A stretch of 64,000 bases of DNA, taken from contig OX637622.1 in NCBI GenBank assembly GCA_951802195.1, positions 1,302,001 to 1,366,000 on the forward strand. Reading direction: 5' to 3'. This document shows, piece by piece, positions 1 through 11,784 of the stretch. The notes under the pieces were generated by a model, which saw nothing but the letters and a program-made list of their open reading frames with translations, was not told the DNA's origin and did not search any database. This DNA comes from Tausonia pullulans (Eukaryota > Basidiomycota > Tremellomycetes > Cystofilobasidiales > Mrakiaceae). Position numbers and translations under genes: made by a program. The stretch's first letter is position 1. Each line of letters starts with the position of its first letter.

Positions 1-313
1 AAGGAAAGGAAAAGAAAGGAAAGGGGACTGTCCGAGGTGGATTAACGCGGTGATGGAGGAGTGAAATAGAGCGGGTGAATGTTGACAGGGAACCCGAATC
101 GACGCGCCGCTGCTTGGACGCACGCATACAGTCAGTCAGTCGGTCAGTCAGGCGCGAGCCGAGCCAGCCCTTGGGCGAGAGGTCCGGACGCGCGCGAGCC
201 ACCTCCCTCTCCCTCTCAACCTCCATCTCGGCTCACGTCCCAGACTCGGCTTCCTCATGGATGTCGGTCCAAGGGATACCGCCATGCATGTAGAGGACCA
301 GACCTGACTGAGA
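1..313 (+). promoter_or_regulatory. Upstream region / 5' leader of the FHIP gene
   Basis: No gene is seen here. It opens with an A/G-rich tract at 1-26 and holds a CAGT-like direct repeat near 129-152. ATGs occur at 79, 258 and 284, ahead of the chosen start at 314. The frame opened at 79 runs past the main start, so if the leader is transcribed from here it could act as an overlapping upstream ORF. The true transcript start cannot be read from sequence. Confidence 0.35.
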
Positions 314-3300
314 ATGCTCTTCCAGTTCTCCCGCTTTCTTCGCCGCAAGCCGAAGGAACTTACGGTCGCCCTCGACCCCCTCACGGCCTTTATCGATGCA
401 TGGGAGCAGGTCAAGGTGCGTTGGATCACATTAGGCAACTTTGGAGGGCCTCATGTCTGATATCTCATGGCTTCGTTCCTCCCAGGTCGTGCTCGAGTTT
501 CCCGATGGTCCGTTCGCGATCGCTCTTGTCTGCCCGATTGAGCTGACTAGGGCCAATACAGAACGCATGCTGCTTCGAGGGATCAAGAGTACATGTGTCC
601 CCACGCAGCTGCAGCAGATGGTCGACACCGTCGTGGATGAGTTCAATCCGGTCGACGATCAGTGAGTCGCCTGGCGTGTTCCCGCGCGACTGCCTTCTTT
701 CCCTCTGACCAACTGACGTGTCCGCCCCTCGTGCAGACATACTCAACCCGTCCTCGAATACCTTCTCAATCACGACGTCCTTGGCCAGCTTGAGCGTCTC
801 TCAGAGCCAGATCGACCAACGGGCGTCCGCGCCGAGGTGCTCGTCGCGTTTAACCTTCTCGTTTCGCTGCTCGACGAGCGCTTCCTTGTCCATAACGTCG
901 TCCACCGGCCGCTGAGAAGGCTCCTAAGGAGTTGCGTTGGCGATGAGCCTGAAGAGCAGCACGACGGAGAACCCAGGGTTGTCGGTGCTGCTGGGGCCTC
1001 AGCACGGACAAACACGTCGGATTACGAGAAGGATCGTGAGTTGCCCGCTCCCTAGCATTTCACATCGAACGCATTCCTGGATGACGGAGCTGTCGCTGAC
1101 AACGTCTCTCTCTCATCCGCTAGTTCTCGAGCTCATGTAAGTCTAACTCGAAATCCCCTCCCCCCCATGGCACTGAAACGAGCCGCGTACCTCTCCCCGC
1201 CAGGTGCATGTTGTGCAAACGCATCCGATCCTATCCCTCACTTCTCCTCATCTTCTTCAACGACAAGACGCTCTACGCCGCTGCGCCCAAAGCTCCCGTT
1301 ACCCTCTCTGCTCAAACCGAGGATTCGGATCTCTTCTCGTCTTTCGCCCCACCCCCTGGGTCACCAACACCGTCGTCGTCTGCATCCGCATTACAATCGT
1401 CGGACCGAGGTGACGCCAAGAAGGAGCAAGAGTTCCTTCTCTTCACCTATCTTCTCCGCTTTGTCCACCGTGAGAGTCCTATTGGCGAGTTTGCCCGCGC
1501 TGGCATCCTCTTCCTCATCGACGTCGCCTTCTCGCCGGGCGACGATCCGATGGCTGCGGACCCATTGGCAGATGTCAAGCTCCTCCTGGCGGAGTACATG
1601 CTCGACGGCGACTTTCCCGAAGTCCTCGGCGCTGGCCTCGGCGCCGTCTACTCGCTCCTTCCCAATAAGCTGATTATCATGCCCGAGGGAGCGACGGACA
1701 CCACGGAAGTAGGAGGAGCGATGATCCTAGGCGGGTTTGTTGAACCCGACAGTGACTCTGCGGCCTTAAATGCACTCGGAGATCTCTCGACAAGCCCACA
1801 GTTCCGCGCGCTGCTCGACCTCTTCCTCAAGTTCCTCGAGTTCCTCTCAGACGTCGTTCGTCGGCCTTCGGCCTCGTCATCATCACCCGCGGAGGAATCA
1901 CCTTCGGAGCTCAGCCCGCAGATGATTGTCGGCTCCGCAACGTCGCGGGCCATCCTCCAGGCGGTGCGGTCGACCTTCCTCGAGCACGTCCTATACCCGT
2001 CCATCCTCGAATGCTCCGACCAAGATGGCTCCGCAATCGCCGTTCTGGCCTACATCGAGGCCATGCTCTCGGCTCTCGACCCAAGGAGTAGCCTTACCCG
2101 GACGCTGCTCTCCTTCCTCATGGGCGAGGACGAGGCAGACGTGTCGTCGAATTGGCTCGGCCTCTCTGGCAATTTCCCCGCTTCCGCCCCTCTCGACACC
2201 GCAAGCAAAAAAGCCGCCAAGGGGCATCGGCGAAAGAGCACTGCAATGATCGTCCTTGAGAACTTCCGGCCAGCTCCCTCGTCGCAGTACACCTCCCAGG
2301 ACCGATTTAGCCTCAAAGACCTGATCGTCGACAACGCAGCCTCGCACGATCCCGCGACATCTGTGGCGGCGCTTCGTCTTCTTAACACAGTTCTTGTCCG
2401 CTGCCCATCGGTCGCTCTCCGGGATCTCCTTTCCGTCTTGCCCGACCCGCGCCCCGCTCCGGCGCCCTTTAAACTACCTACTCTCTCCTTCTCCCCTAAT
2501 GCCGAGCTCGAGTCGTTCTCACTCTTAACACCTGCATCGCCAGTCGAGGGCGACGACGACATCTTTGTCTACCCAACACAGTCCGAGGAGGCTGCGGTCA
2601 TGGGATCTCCTCCTCCCCCGGTCTCCTTCGAGTCGCTCGCCGTTCCGGATTGGATGGCTGAGAAAGAAGAGCAGAAACCAGCTGCGCTCGTTGCACCCGA
2701 GAAGGAGCTCTACCTTGCCCTCGTCGCGGAGATGAATGCAGCCAGCTCAACGGCGACGCCGGAATCGGCCGGGCGGCCTTCGAATTATACGAGCTACATC
2801 ACGGACGCACAGGCGCGGCTCGAGTCGGATCGCTCCCTCAGCTCCTTCCAGCTTAGCCTCCTCACCGCCTCGGCCGACAATGACTGCGCGTCATCGACGT
2901 CCATCACTCGACGGTTCCGCCTCAACCCGCACGATACGCTCCTTCGACTTCTCCTCGACAGCCTCCGTGGTTTCTTCGTCCGGGCCCCGCAGGAGAACCT
3001 CGCTCTGACGGGCGTACTGGCCTCATTGGCGCTGTGCGGGGATCTGTCGCTCGAAGGATGGCTCATCTTCCCTGAGGAGGATGAGGAGGACTCCTGGGCT
3101 GCCCGTGATCGGCAGGAGAGCGGCAGCGGCGGTAGTGACGAGGACGAGACTATGACGGGCAAGGTCCGCCCTCCGTTGGCGGCGCGGATTCAGCGAGCGG
3201 TGGATGACCCGTTCGCCGAGTCTGCTGACTCTCTTCCAATCCTCTACGTGCTCTTTCGAAATCTTGTGCGTCTCGAGATATCTTTGCGGGTTTCCTTTCG

Positions 3301-4116
3301 CTCATTGATCATTGTGTTCTACAGGCCCGCAAGCTTGAAAGGTATCGTCTCCTCGTACCTGAGTTCGATCATTACCTTGCCGAGCGCCGTCAGGGTCTCT
3401 TCTTCGAGGAGACCATGTCCGACATCCTCATGGACGTCTCGGAGACTGCCACGCCCTTCAAGCCCTCCACCTCCCGATCCGGATCGTCCACCTTCTCCAC
3501 ACCTACTCGTCCTCATCTAGCCGCTCCTCCGGCTTCCCCGTCCCGACTCTCCTTCCTCTCCCCCATCGCCGCAATCTCTACCCCTCAGTCTAAGGCCCCA
3601 CCAGTCGTCAAGAGCCTCTGGCCGTCCTTCCTTTCTCCGCGCACCAACAGGACCTCCACTCCAGCGGCGTCCTCGACCCCGCCCGTCGAAATTGACCCGT
3701 TCAAGCTCCCTTACACGCCTCGGTCCACACAGAAGTGGGATGGTTCGAGGCAGCCCGTGCCCCTCCAGACGCCGCATGCAGCGCATTACCAGGCGACCGA
3801 GGTTCAGGTCGAAAGGCTCGTAGCGGAATCTCCGAGGAAGGGCATGTGGTCCCCCGCTTCTGCGGGACAGGATGGTCGATTAGGACTAGACTACGTGGCG
3901 GAGGAGGAGGATCAGAACTTTGAGATTGGGTCGGACGACGACGAGGTGGAAGAGCAAAGGCGGGGTGGAAAGAGGATCCCCGTTGAGGAGCAGCATTCGA
4001 CAAGACAGGTGTCACTATCAACCGTTCTGGACAACGTCGTTATCCTCGAAGAGTGTATCAAAGAGCTCGTCGCCATTACCGTCGTCCGACTTGGCAAAGA
4101 GACGCTACGGGCCTGA
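314..4116 (+). CDS. FHF complex subunit HOOK-interacting protein (RAI16/FHIP family)
   Basis: The family joins Hook proteins and FTS in the FHF complex, which links early endosomes to dynein or kinesin. Exons: 314-415, 486-661, 737-1035, 1124-1136 (13 bases), 1204-3265 and 3325-4116, giving 1147 aa with unbroken frame. The start is chosen because the first exon encodes a short basic N-terminus (MLFQFSRFLRRKPKEL) like that of family members. The helical core follows, including the stretch LLRFVHRESPIGEFARAG near residue 290, which is typical of RAI16 proteins. Residues from about 980 onward are serine/proline-rich and probably disordered. The neighbouring tRNA deaminase gene is convergent, only about 105 bases away. 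Family assignment is by recognition of conserved stretches; the 13-base exon is the least certain part of the model. Confidence 0.85.
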
Positions 4117-4221
4117 CCCTTGTCCCATTCTCTTTCACTTGCATGATATGTACTGTTTAATCGCCCCTTTTCACTGTAATACCTGGTCAATTATACGTAC
4201 ACCTCCTCTTGATAGAATTAT

Positions 4222-5880
4222 TCAAGTCTCATCAATCCCAGGGTCGGCTCCTTTTGCCACCCCATCCAATCCGAAAGCCTCGCGTGAGCGCCCTTTGCCC
4301 TCCCACCCGCGAAAGGCGGCCCCCTTCCTGCCCCGTAACAGCCATTTCGCTCGTTGATATTCTCGCGCGGCGTCCTTGACCTCTCGATACGTCGTCCCAC
4401 CACTGACGGTGCCCTGGCCCATCAAGCCAGCAACCTCGGCGTAAAGCCGGAAGAGAGAGAGCCGGGAGAGCTGTGAGACGAGCTTGTCGGGGAGGGGCGC
4501 TGTTGGAGAGGCACGTTTGGGCTTAGGGCCGTGCAAGGTGCCAGTCTGGGCGAGGCGCTCCGACTTGAAGGGCGGGACGAGGGAGACGACTGGTATGCCG
4601 GATGTCAGCGCTTGACGACTTGGAGGCAAAGGAAGGAAAGAAAGAAAGAAGACGTACTGCATGGTGAAGAAGTAAGTTCTTTTGAGCGTGATCTCGCCAG
4701 CTCGAGCTTTGAGTATGGAAATGGGATCGATGTGAGGTTGATGGCGAGTGGATGAGGTTGAAACGCAGCCGGCAAATCTTCTGAGGAATCCCTTGGCGTT
4801 GAGATCAGCCGGCCATATTGTTGCAGTCATGACGGGTTCCGATTGACTGACCAGCCACATCTTGCATTCCCAGACTGATTCGTTGGCAGATGGCCCTGTT
4901 GGCCTCGCCGACGATGACCTTCTCCCACTCCAGTTCGCCGAGGGTGTCAATGTAACCCATAATCTCCCCTACTATGAGGCCATCCAAGCAAATGGGTTCG
5001 AATAGCTCGGAGAGGATCGAGCCCTGTATCCCGAGAAGAGTGTAGGAAGCAAGTTTATCGGAGCAAGACAGGGACGACGTTGGGGGCGAGTCCGCACGCC
5101 CTTTTCAAAAGAGAAGACAATGTGTGAACATTGAACTCCCACATGGAATGTAGACGAGTAAGTACATACCTGGTTTTGTTCGTATCGCGCCGAGGTTAAG
5201 GTACCCATCCCGACCGCGAGCAAGCACGCTGTCTTGGGCTGCAGCAGCCTCTCGCGACATCGCGTCCGAGGGTATCGATGAGGCCTTCATGGTAGCCATA
5301 GCCGGATTCTCTATCTCCTGCATTTTGGCGAGGTGAACCATGGACGCATCTCCGCCTGAAGAGAGATCAAGCGGAGCGGATCAAGGGAGTCAGGGTGGTA
5401 GACTAGACAGTCAGACGTGACCATGCGACCGAGCGACTCACATGGCAGGCACGAAACGTAGATATGGAGCGAGACGCCGTCCAACAGGCGCCACTTGCCA
5501 CCTGCTCTTCCTTGTGTGAGCCAGCGGCAGGTTTTGTTCCCCACTGCAAGCAGTCGGCGGACCTCTTCGAGAAGCCACCGCCGGGCACCGCGGATGGCAA
5601 TGACCTCAGCATGCAAGTCGTTCACCAAATCGCCTGAGGCGCTCCGCTGGCCCGTCGGAAGGACCTTGCTTCCCGCCCCGAGCGAGACAAGCTCAGTCTC
5701 GTTCCCGCTTGGTGAGACAAGGACGATCCCAGCGAGAGGGGTCCATTCCTGAACGCCGTTCGAGCGGAGCTGGGGTCGCTGAGAGGAGGGGAGCGCAAGG
5801 TACCGCTCGATGACGATGGCTGCGATACGGTCGGCCAGGGAGGGGTTGTTTCTGGCAGTAGGCTCAGGGAGAGGGGGCAT
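4222..5880 (-). CDS. TAD1: tRNA-specific adenosine deaminase 1 (A37-to-inosine editor)
   Basis: This enzyme deaminates adenosine 37 next to the anticodon of tRNA-Ala. Coding exons on the minus strand: 5880-5442, 5355-5170, 5100-4852, 4780-4658 and 4589-4222 (454 aa, in frame throughout). Zinc-site motifs are present: HAEV near residue 90 for the catalytic glutamate and histidine ligand, and PCGDASM formed across the first intron. The adenosine-deaminase-domain signature GRDGYLNLGAIRTKPG, then CSDKLASYTLLGIQG, follow in the family order. A candidate C-terminal tail with a YQRAKW-like helix completes the domain. Introns are 68-86 bases. It lies 238 bases downstream of YME2 on the same strand and probably has its own promoter there. 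No missing catalytic residue was noticed. Confidence 0.9.
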
Positions 5881-6118
5881 GGGTCATATCGGGGTGCTGT
5901 GAGCTGAAGGGTAAGGGACAGCGAGGGGAGGAGACGGTCGTTGAGCTAGCTCAATTCGACGTAAGGCGCCGAAACGACGCGTCGACTTTCGTCTCGCTGA
6001 GCTGGCTTCGAATTAGCTGAAGACTCATGACTACTCGAGGAGTTCAAATCATTAGATCTCGGTCTGGCACATTGGTAAAGTACAACAAATCTGAGAAGCA
6101 GATCAATCCACAAAGAGA

Positions 6119-9100
6119 TCACGTGCTCGTAGTCAGAACAGTCTAGCATCAGCAAGCAGGCGTCAGTCAATCAGTCATCCTCTGAGCTCAAGTGAGCAAA
6201 ACTCACCTTGAACTCGGCCGCCTCTGTCTCCAGAGAGTTGATGCTGATCTGTGAGGTTTAGAGATTGATCAATGTGACGAGCTCAGTGGTGCAGCAATGT
6301 GGATGAGACTCACTTGAGCGGCCTACGAAAATTCGCCGGCGAAGCGTTATCAGCAAGTCTCATTCGTCAACCAACAGCTCAGGAAAGTTGCCACTGACCT
6401 TCATCTTGTCCATGAGGTACCGAGCCCGTATCTCGATCGGCCCAGAGCCAGAGATAACGGGCCAGCCCTTGCCGCTCTCGAAGCCGACCTCCTTCAGCGA
6501 GAGGAGCTGTCGATAATGGACTTTGCATCAGTAATCGCGCGCTATGAGTTTTAAAACAGAGAGACGGCTGCTAACCTCGGTCTCGCAAGCCTTGATCGTT
6601 GCTTCGGCGGAAGAGATGACCTCGGCATCCGAAGCGAGAGTCTGAGAAGCGTGGAAGACGGGGTCTGTCGTGGTCGAAAGCGTGCAGCGATCAGAGAAGA
6701 TCCCGAACAGCAGGAGTCGCAGAGACATCGTGGCACACCCTCGACCAGTTTTTTGAATGTCGCCAGGTACAGCGGCTTGCCTGCCTTGACCACAGACGGT
6801 CGGCCATTGACGTAGGTAACGGAGATGAACTCAGCAGCCTCAAGCGCCTTGAGTTTGTCCTCGTTACCCTTGAAGGGGAAGCCGAGGAGGAGAGCGGAGT
6901 AGGAGACCTGAGCAAGCAGTTCAAGGGCAATTTGGGCATCAGTAAGCTCAAAAGATGACTGAGTACACGGGACGGACCTCGCCCCGCTTGGCCAGACTGC
7001 TGACGATCTTCCAGGCTTGTGGCCGAGTCCATGGGAGATTCTTTGCCTCCTCGGCTGTTGGCGGGAGGACAGAAAAGGTCATCTTTGAGAGCTCAGACCT
7101 CGACTCTCAGAATCCAAGTATCACGCACTATCATCGCCAAAGACCGACTTTCGCAGTTCGATTTGGGTACGAGTGAGAATATCATCCACAGCATCCGCCT
7201 AAGAAGGAGAGAGAGAGGAAGCATCAGTGGGCAAAGACAACGCTACAGTCGACGGTTAGATGGACACCTACGATCGTTTGACCCGTCCGGACCTTAAAGA
7301 TAAGGCCCTCAAGATCATTCATCCGGCCTCCGAAGATTGAAACGAGAGACTTGTCCTTCTCGGTCATCTCAGGGTGAGAGTCTCCGAGCTTCTCCGCAAC
7401 GAAGGAAAGGGCGGCCTTTGAGTCGGCGTCGGCAAGAGCAATAGAGTTGAGCGGCTTCGAAGGGAGGGCTGAAACGGGGAGTAGCAGGTCAGCACGGCCG
7501 GACACGCCACGTATGCTGAAGCCAAACTCACCTCTGGCGAGAGGCTTGGACGCGCTTGAGTTGTCGCAGACTACGACAACTTGCGCAATCTAGCGGAGTA
7601 AAAGGTATTAGCAGATAGGTCCCGCGCCTGTCACAGCAGAAGTGTCCATTCACTCACTCGGTTCTCGATAAGGCCAGCAGCCCACTCGGCAATTGTGCTC
7701 CAAAGTTCGTCCTTCTTACTGCCCTTGAGCGCGAAGTCCCTGAGCACGACGACAGGCAAGGCAGAGATTGCATCTCTCTCCTCGTCAAGGTACACAGAAT
7801 CGGATGCGGGACCATCTCCCGTGACACCTGAGAGCACCCCGGGCTCTGACGAGGGCTGCTCGGCATCCAAGTAGACCTCGTCCGTGGGTTGAGCCAGGTC
7901 GTTCGCTGTCATGATCTCGTCGCCATACCCTATGAGCAGGAATCAGAAAAGCCGAACGTCAACGTGAGGTAAAGGTTCAGGAGAAAACCCACCGAGTTCA
8001 GACATGATTCCGTTGCCGGCGATAGAGTCCAGTCGCGGGTCGTGGTACCCGACGCGCTTGAGCCGCTCGGCAAACGCGAGGTTCTCTGCCTCCCTGAGGG
8101 CCTCATCAGTGGCAGACTTAGCGTGCCTCGCTTGGCCGGTGAGTTCGTGCTCTGCGACGTGCTTGAGCGATGTCGAGACAATGTCGAGAATCTGTGGGTG
8201 GGTAAGCGTCAGTACAAGGGCTCGACTAGAGATCATCAAGGCCGGGTCAAATTACAAACCTGCTTCAACTGGGTCGGAAAGTCGGTACTGAAGCCAGCTG
8301 TGGCAGTTCAGAAGGGTAAGCTATCAGCCGAAGTCGCACAAGGTCGACATCTGGGAAAACGAACCCTTTTGTCCTATCAGACCCATGGCCGCCAGATCGA
8401 TGAGGCTGTTTAGCGAGGTGAGGAAGCCGAAGAAAGGCCTTGAAGGAGTATGATGAGGTAGGTCTTCAGCTTCCCGCCGTATTGAGCAGGGAGTAAGACA
8501 GCTCACCAGTAGCCAGTCTGCGAGGCAAGCTCGGTGACCATACCGGCCTCCGTTTTCGCCTTGGCAATGCGAGCGCAGTCAATAACCAGCGCCTTCCTGA
8601 ATGGAGCAGGTATGGTCAGAATTTGTGAACAGAGGACCGAAACGAGGAAGGCAGCACAGAAGGAGACGAACTTGGACTCCTGCTCGACAATCTTGGCGAC
8701 AAGAGCATTCTTGCCTGAGCCGTGGGGCCCAGAGACGAGCACAAACCCAGCTAGAGACGTGTACGGTGCGTAGTTGGGGTCAATTGAGGCCAGCTTGATC
8801 ACGTCGAGTTCGGGCGAGAAGATACGCACAAGGGTAGTCGCGGAGCCAGCCTTCAGCAAGTTTCTCAGCCTCCTCGCGCTCTCGCCAGGCAGCGGTCTCG
8901 GTCTCGGAGGGCTTGAGAGGATCCAGAGCAGACTGTGAAGGCTTGGCAGGCGAAGCAATTTCTCCAAAGACGTGTGGAAGGAGAGTCGCGGCCAGAGCCT
9001 TAACATGCTTGATGCTGCAGGCGGTCGAAAGCAGAAGATCAGCTTATTTCGAAAGGACAACTCCCTAACGCATATTCACATCGGGTAGCCTGGCAAGAGC

Positions 9101-10636
9101 GAGGGAGCGTTAGATCCGGTGCTCAATTGGATAGAGAGTACTAAGATCCTCACCTTCAACGTTGAACCGGCCGAGAACCTTAGAGGTGATGAAGAAATCG
9201 CGGATGGGGTCGAAGAACCTGATCAAGCGATGCGGCAGGCGTCAGATTCCGGCCATCCGAGTTCGAGATCGTCACTGGAGCTACAGACGTGTAGGATAGA
9301 GTGCCAATAATGAAAAAGAGCGCCGGCAGAGAAATCTTGGGATGATTGGAGATCCAATCCCGAAAGAAGTGTTTCTGCAGCGGGCTCTGGTAGCTCAGAC
9401 TTAACCGCGTGAGGGTGGGGGTCGGCGCCGGTTTGGGCTCTGCCTTGGCCTCTGAAGCGGAGTGCACAGTGATGACCTCGGGTGGAACGGGCGAAACGGA
9501 GAGACCATGGAGGGCAGCAACTGCAGCAGTCGACGAGTGCAACCGAGTGAACTGAAGGAGGGCGAAACGGGGAGTAAGGGGAGGCTGAGGCGTTGGCGGC
9601 GTGAGAGAGGCGATCCGGCCGTAGGGTCTCTGAGGGACGAGAAGAAGAAATAGACATTTTCAGCGAGAAAATCAAGCGATGCGATAACACGGTCAAGGAA
9701 AACCATCGCTCACGAGCAGGTCGTAGAGAACCTCCTGGTGGACATCCGGGCCGTCAAAGGCGACCTTGACTTGAGAACTCGGAAACTTGTTCATGTCCTG
9801 AGGAGGAAGAGCCTCGTTTAAGCACCTTGAGTCGAAGAGAAACAACGGACAGTGTTCGACGAACCTCGTGCCACGGCCGTCCCAAAACGCGCCAGATCTT
9901 TGCCGATCCTGAGTAGCTCCAAGTTTTCAACCCACCTTGGCCCTCGGCAGCCTTGAACAATGCCTCCTGGATCTCCTGCAGAGCTTTCTCCCGCGGTCCC
10001 TCGCCCTCCTCGGGAGGCACGAACGAGAATGTGACGAATACGCCGCCATCCTTGACCTGCTTTTCAGTCCGCAGGTACTTGAACGAGTGTATGTGGACAT
10101 GTGATGCGATCGAGGGGAACTTGAAAGTCATCATGCGTGTCAGCTGGCCAGTGGACCTCCCGGAAAGCAGGTTGAGAGAAATGAGCGGACCTGCTCGAGA
10201 AGGTCGTTCTTGCGGAACGACGCAATCAGCGGCCGCGGGTCCACCTTGCCGAGCTGGATCGGGAAAACTGAGGGGGAATGCAGTCGGTTACATGAGCTCC
10301 TTTCCGTATATCCTGACTAAGCCCCGATGGCCCACCTGATGATATGTAGAACTGGCCCTGCACCGGGGGTAGAGTAGTCGTTGGCGCGACCTCATCGTCT
10401 CCCCCAAAGTCCTCTGCCGGCGCCGAAGGGTCAGTCTGCGACTCTGGGTCCGGGGCTGCCGACTTTTCGATGGGCAATGACCCAAGGGCTACCTCGACGG
10501 CCTCGCTGGCATAAGGCCGGCGGACGTCGCGTCGAAGGAGGACGGCGGCGACACGCGACGACGATGGCCAGCTCGTAACGGCGCGGCCTCGCCTGGCGAG
10601 GAGCTGGATAGGTGGGCGAAAGATGGGGCGTAGCAT
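6119..10636 (-). CDS. YME2: Mitochondrial escape protein 2 (Yme2/Rna12)
   Basis: Yme2 is a mitochondrial inner-membrane protein that influences mtDNA maintenance and escape. Twenty-four coding exons give 970 aa in one frame: 10636-10336, 10267-10191, 10119-9865, 9797-9714, 9629-9289, 9218-9154, 9089-9080, 9014-8830, 8750-8672, 8596-8507, 8438-8365, 8297-8260, 8191-7993, 7929-7658, 7589-7532, 7468-7272, 7198-7129, 7054-6978, 6907-6739, 6664-6576, 6506-6399, 6322-6314, 6248-6207 and 6142-6119. In order: an Arg-rich presequence; an RRM-like domain with VFPIQLGK and DGPDVHQE; a membrane span (ISLPALFFIIGTL) near residues 335-350; a P-loop GPHGSGKN near 447; then a long helical C-terminus. Two exons are only 10 bases (9080-9089) and 9 bases (6314-6322). 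Without them the frame or conserved junctions fail. Confidence 0.88.
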
Positions 10637-11784
10637 ATGCTGAAGCCGAGAGAGCTATCCGGTGGAAGCTCGATCACGAGTTGAGGAGTGAGGATTCCAG
10701 GGCTGATCTTGAATGATGGTTGAGGGAGAGACCTGGGGGGACGTCTCGCCTGTCACGGACCGTCTCGTCTCGCCCTTAGGCGCAACTCGAGCCGGTGACG
10801 TCTTTCGGGCGCTGCTTGAGACGAACTGGCCGCTCACCTTCCGACGACTATCTCGATCTCCTCGCTACTTCTGAAGCAAGTCTCCCGTTCTCTCCTTCTT
10901 CTCCATCTCTGTGCTCTAGTCAGCGAGATGACCATCAATTTGCTTTTGACTAAACGTTGAGTTGATGCACGCAAGACCCGTCCTCGCCCTATCCGATGCG
11001 TTTGATCATACGTACGCCGAGCTCTTCGACCACAATCAGCGTTGACCTTGATCATGAGCCATCTACGGAAGCGAATCATTCATGGGGAAACTGTCGAGAT
11101 TGCCAGGTGCGTATGTGGTTTCGATAATTATGGAGTTGGGCCGGCCGAAGTTAAGGTCGGATTGCCTCCTCACTCCTGTCATCCAGCCTTCTCTTCGAGT
11201 CAAAGATGAGCAGACATGGAGAAATTTCGTATTCAGGTCATCGTGGTCACTCTATAGACTGTTCTCTCACGCTCGCTCTTTAACAATAAATTTGTCAATC
11301 ACGAGCTCAACACCTGTCCAGCCCGAAGAATGTCATCCTCCTATTAGCCTTCTCTTTATAGTTTCGATTAATGATGAATGATCTGCCCTGCTCTTTCATC
11401 CGATTAACCCTTCCCTGTTCTCACGCTTTCTCCTCTCAACTCTTGTAATGACTTCCGCACGACTTTTTACGACCTTTCACAAAGCTTCATGACGGCCCTG
11501 ATGATTAACTTTTGTTTTCTTTGAGTGAGGACGAGGCGCAAACCAGCTGCGCGCAAGCTAGCCCTCTTGAGGTGGGCACATGCGCGCGCGTCTTACCTCC
11601 ACCCCAAGGAGATCGAAAAAAAGAGCGATTCCCTTGATCCTCATCGTTTCGGTTTCGTTGTATACTGTCTCCATCTACTTCCCCTTATCCTTTCGTCTTT
11701 CGAACCCCTCAACTTATTGCTGGTTTGTCTCTTTATTTCTCTCTGTCTCTCCCGAGCGGAAGATCAAGCCAGCTCATCGATCAT
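10637..11784. other. Spacer of 1.15 kb with unresolved splice-like signals
   Basis: This lies between the YME2 start (minus strand) and the stop of the next minus-strand gene. No recognisable protein is encoded. Short frames with good codon character occur on both strands. On plus, an ATG at 11054 opens a short frame ending at a GTGCGTATG donor at 11106, with a CATCCAG acceptor near 11190. On minus, a GTACGT donor near 11015 pairs with a CTGACTAG acceptor near 10917. I cannot choose between a small spliced gene on either strand and plain promoter/3'-UTR sequence. The part from about 11090 to 11520 is more AT-rich than its surroundings. Confidence 0.3.
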
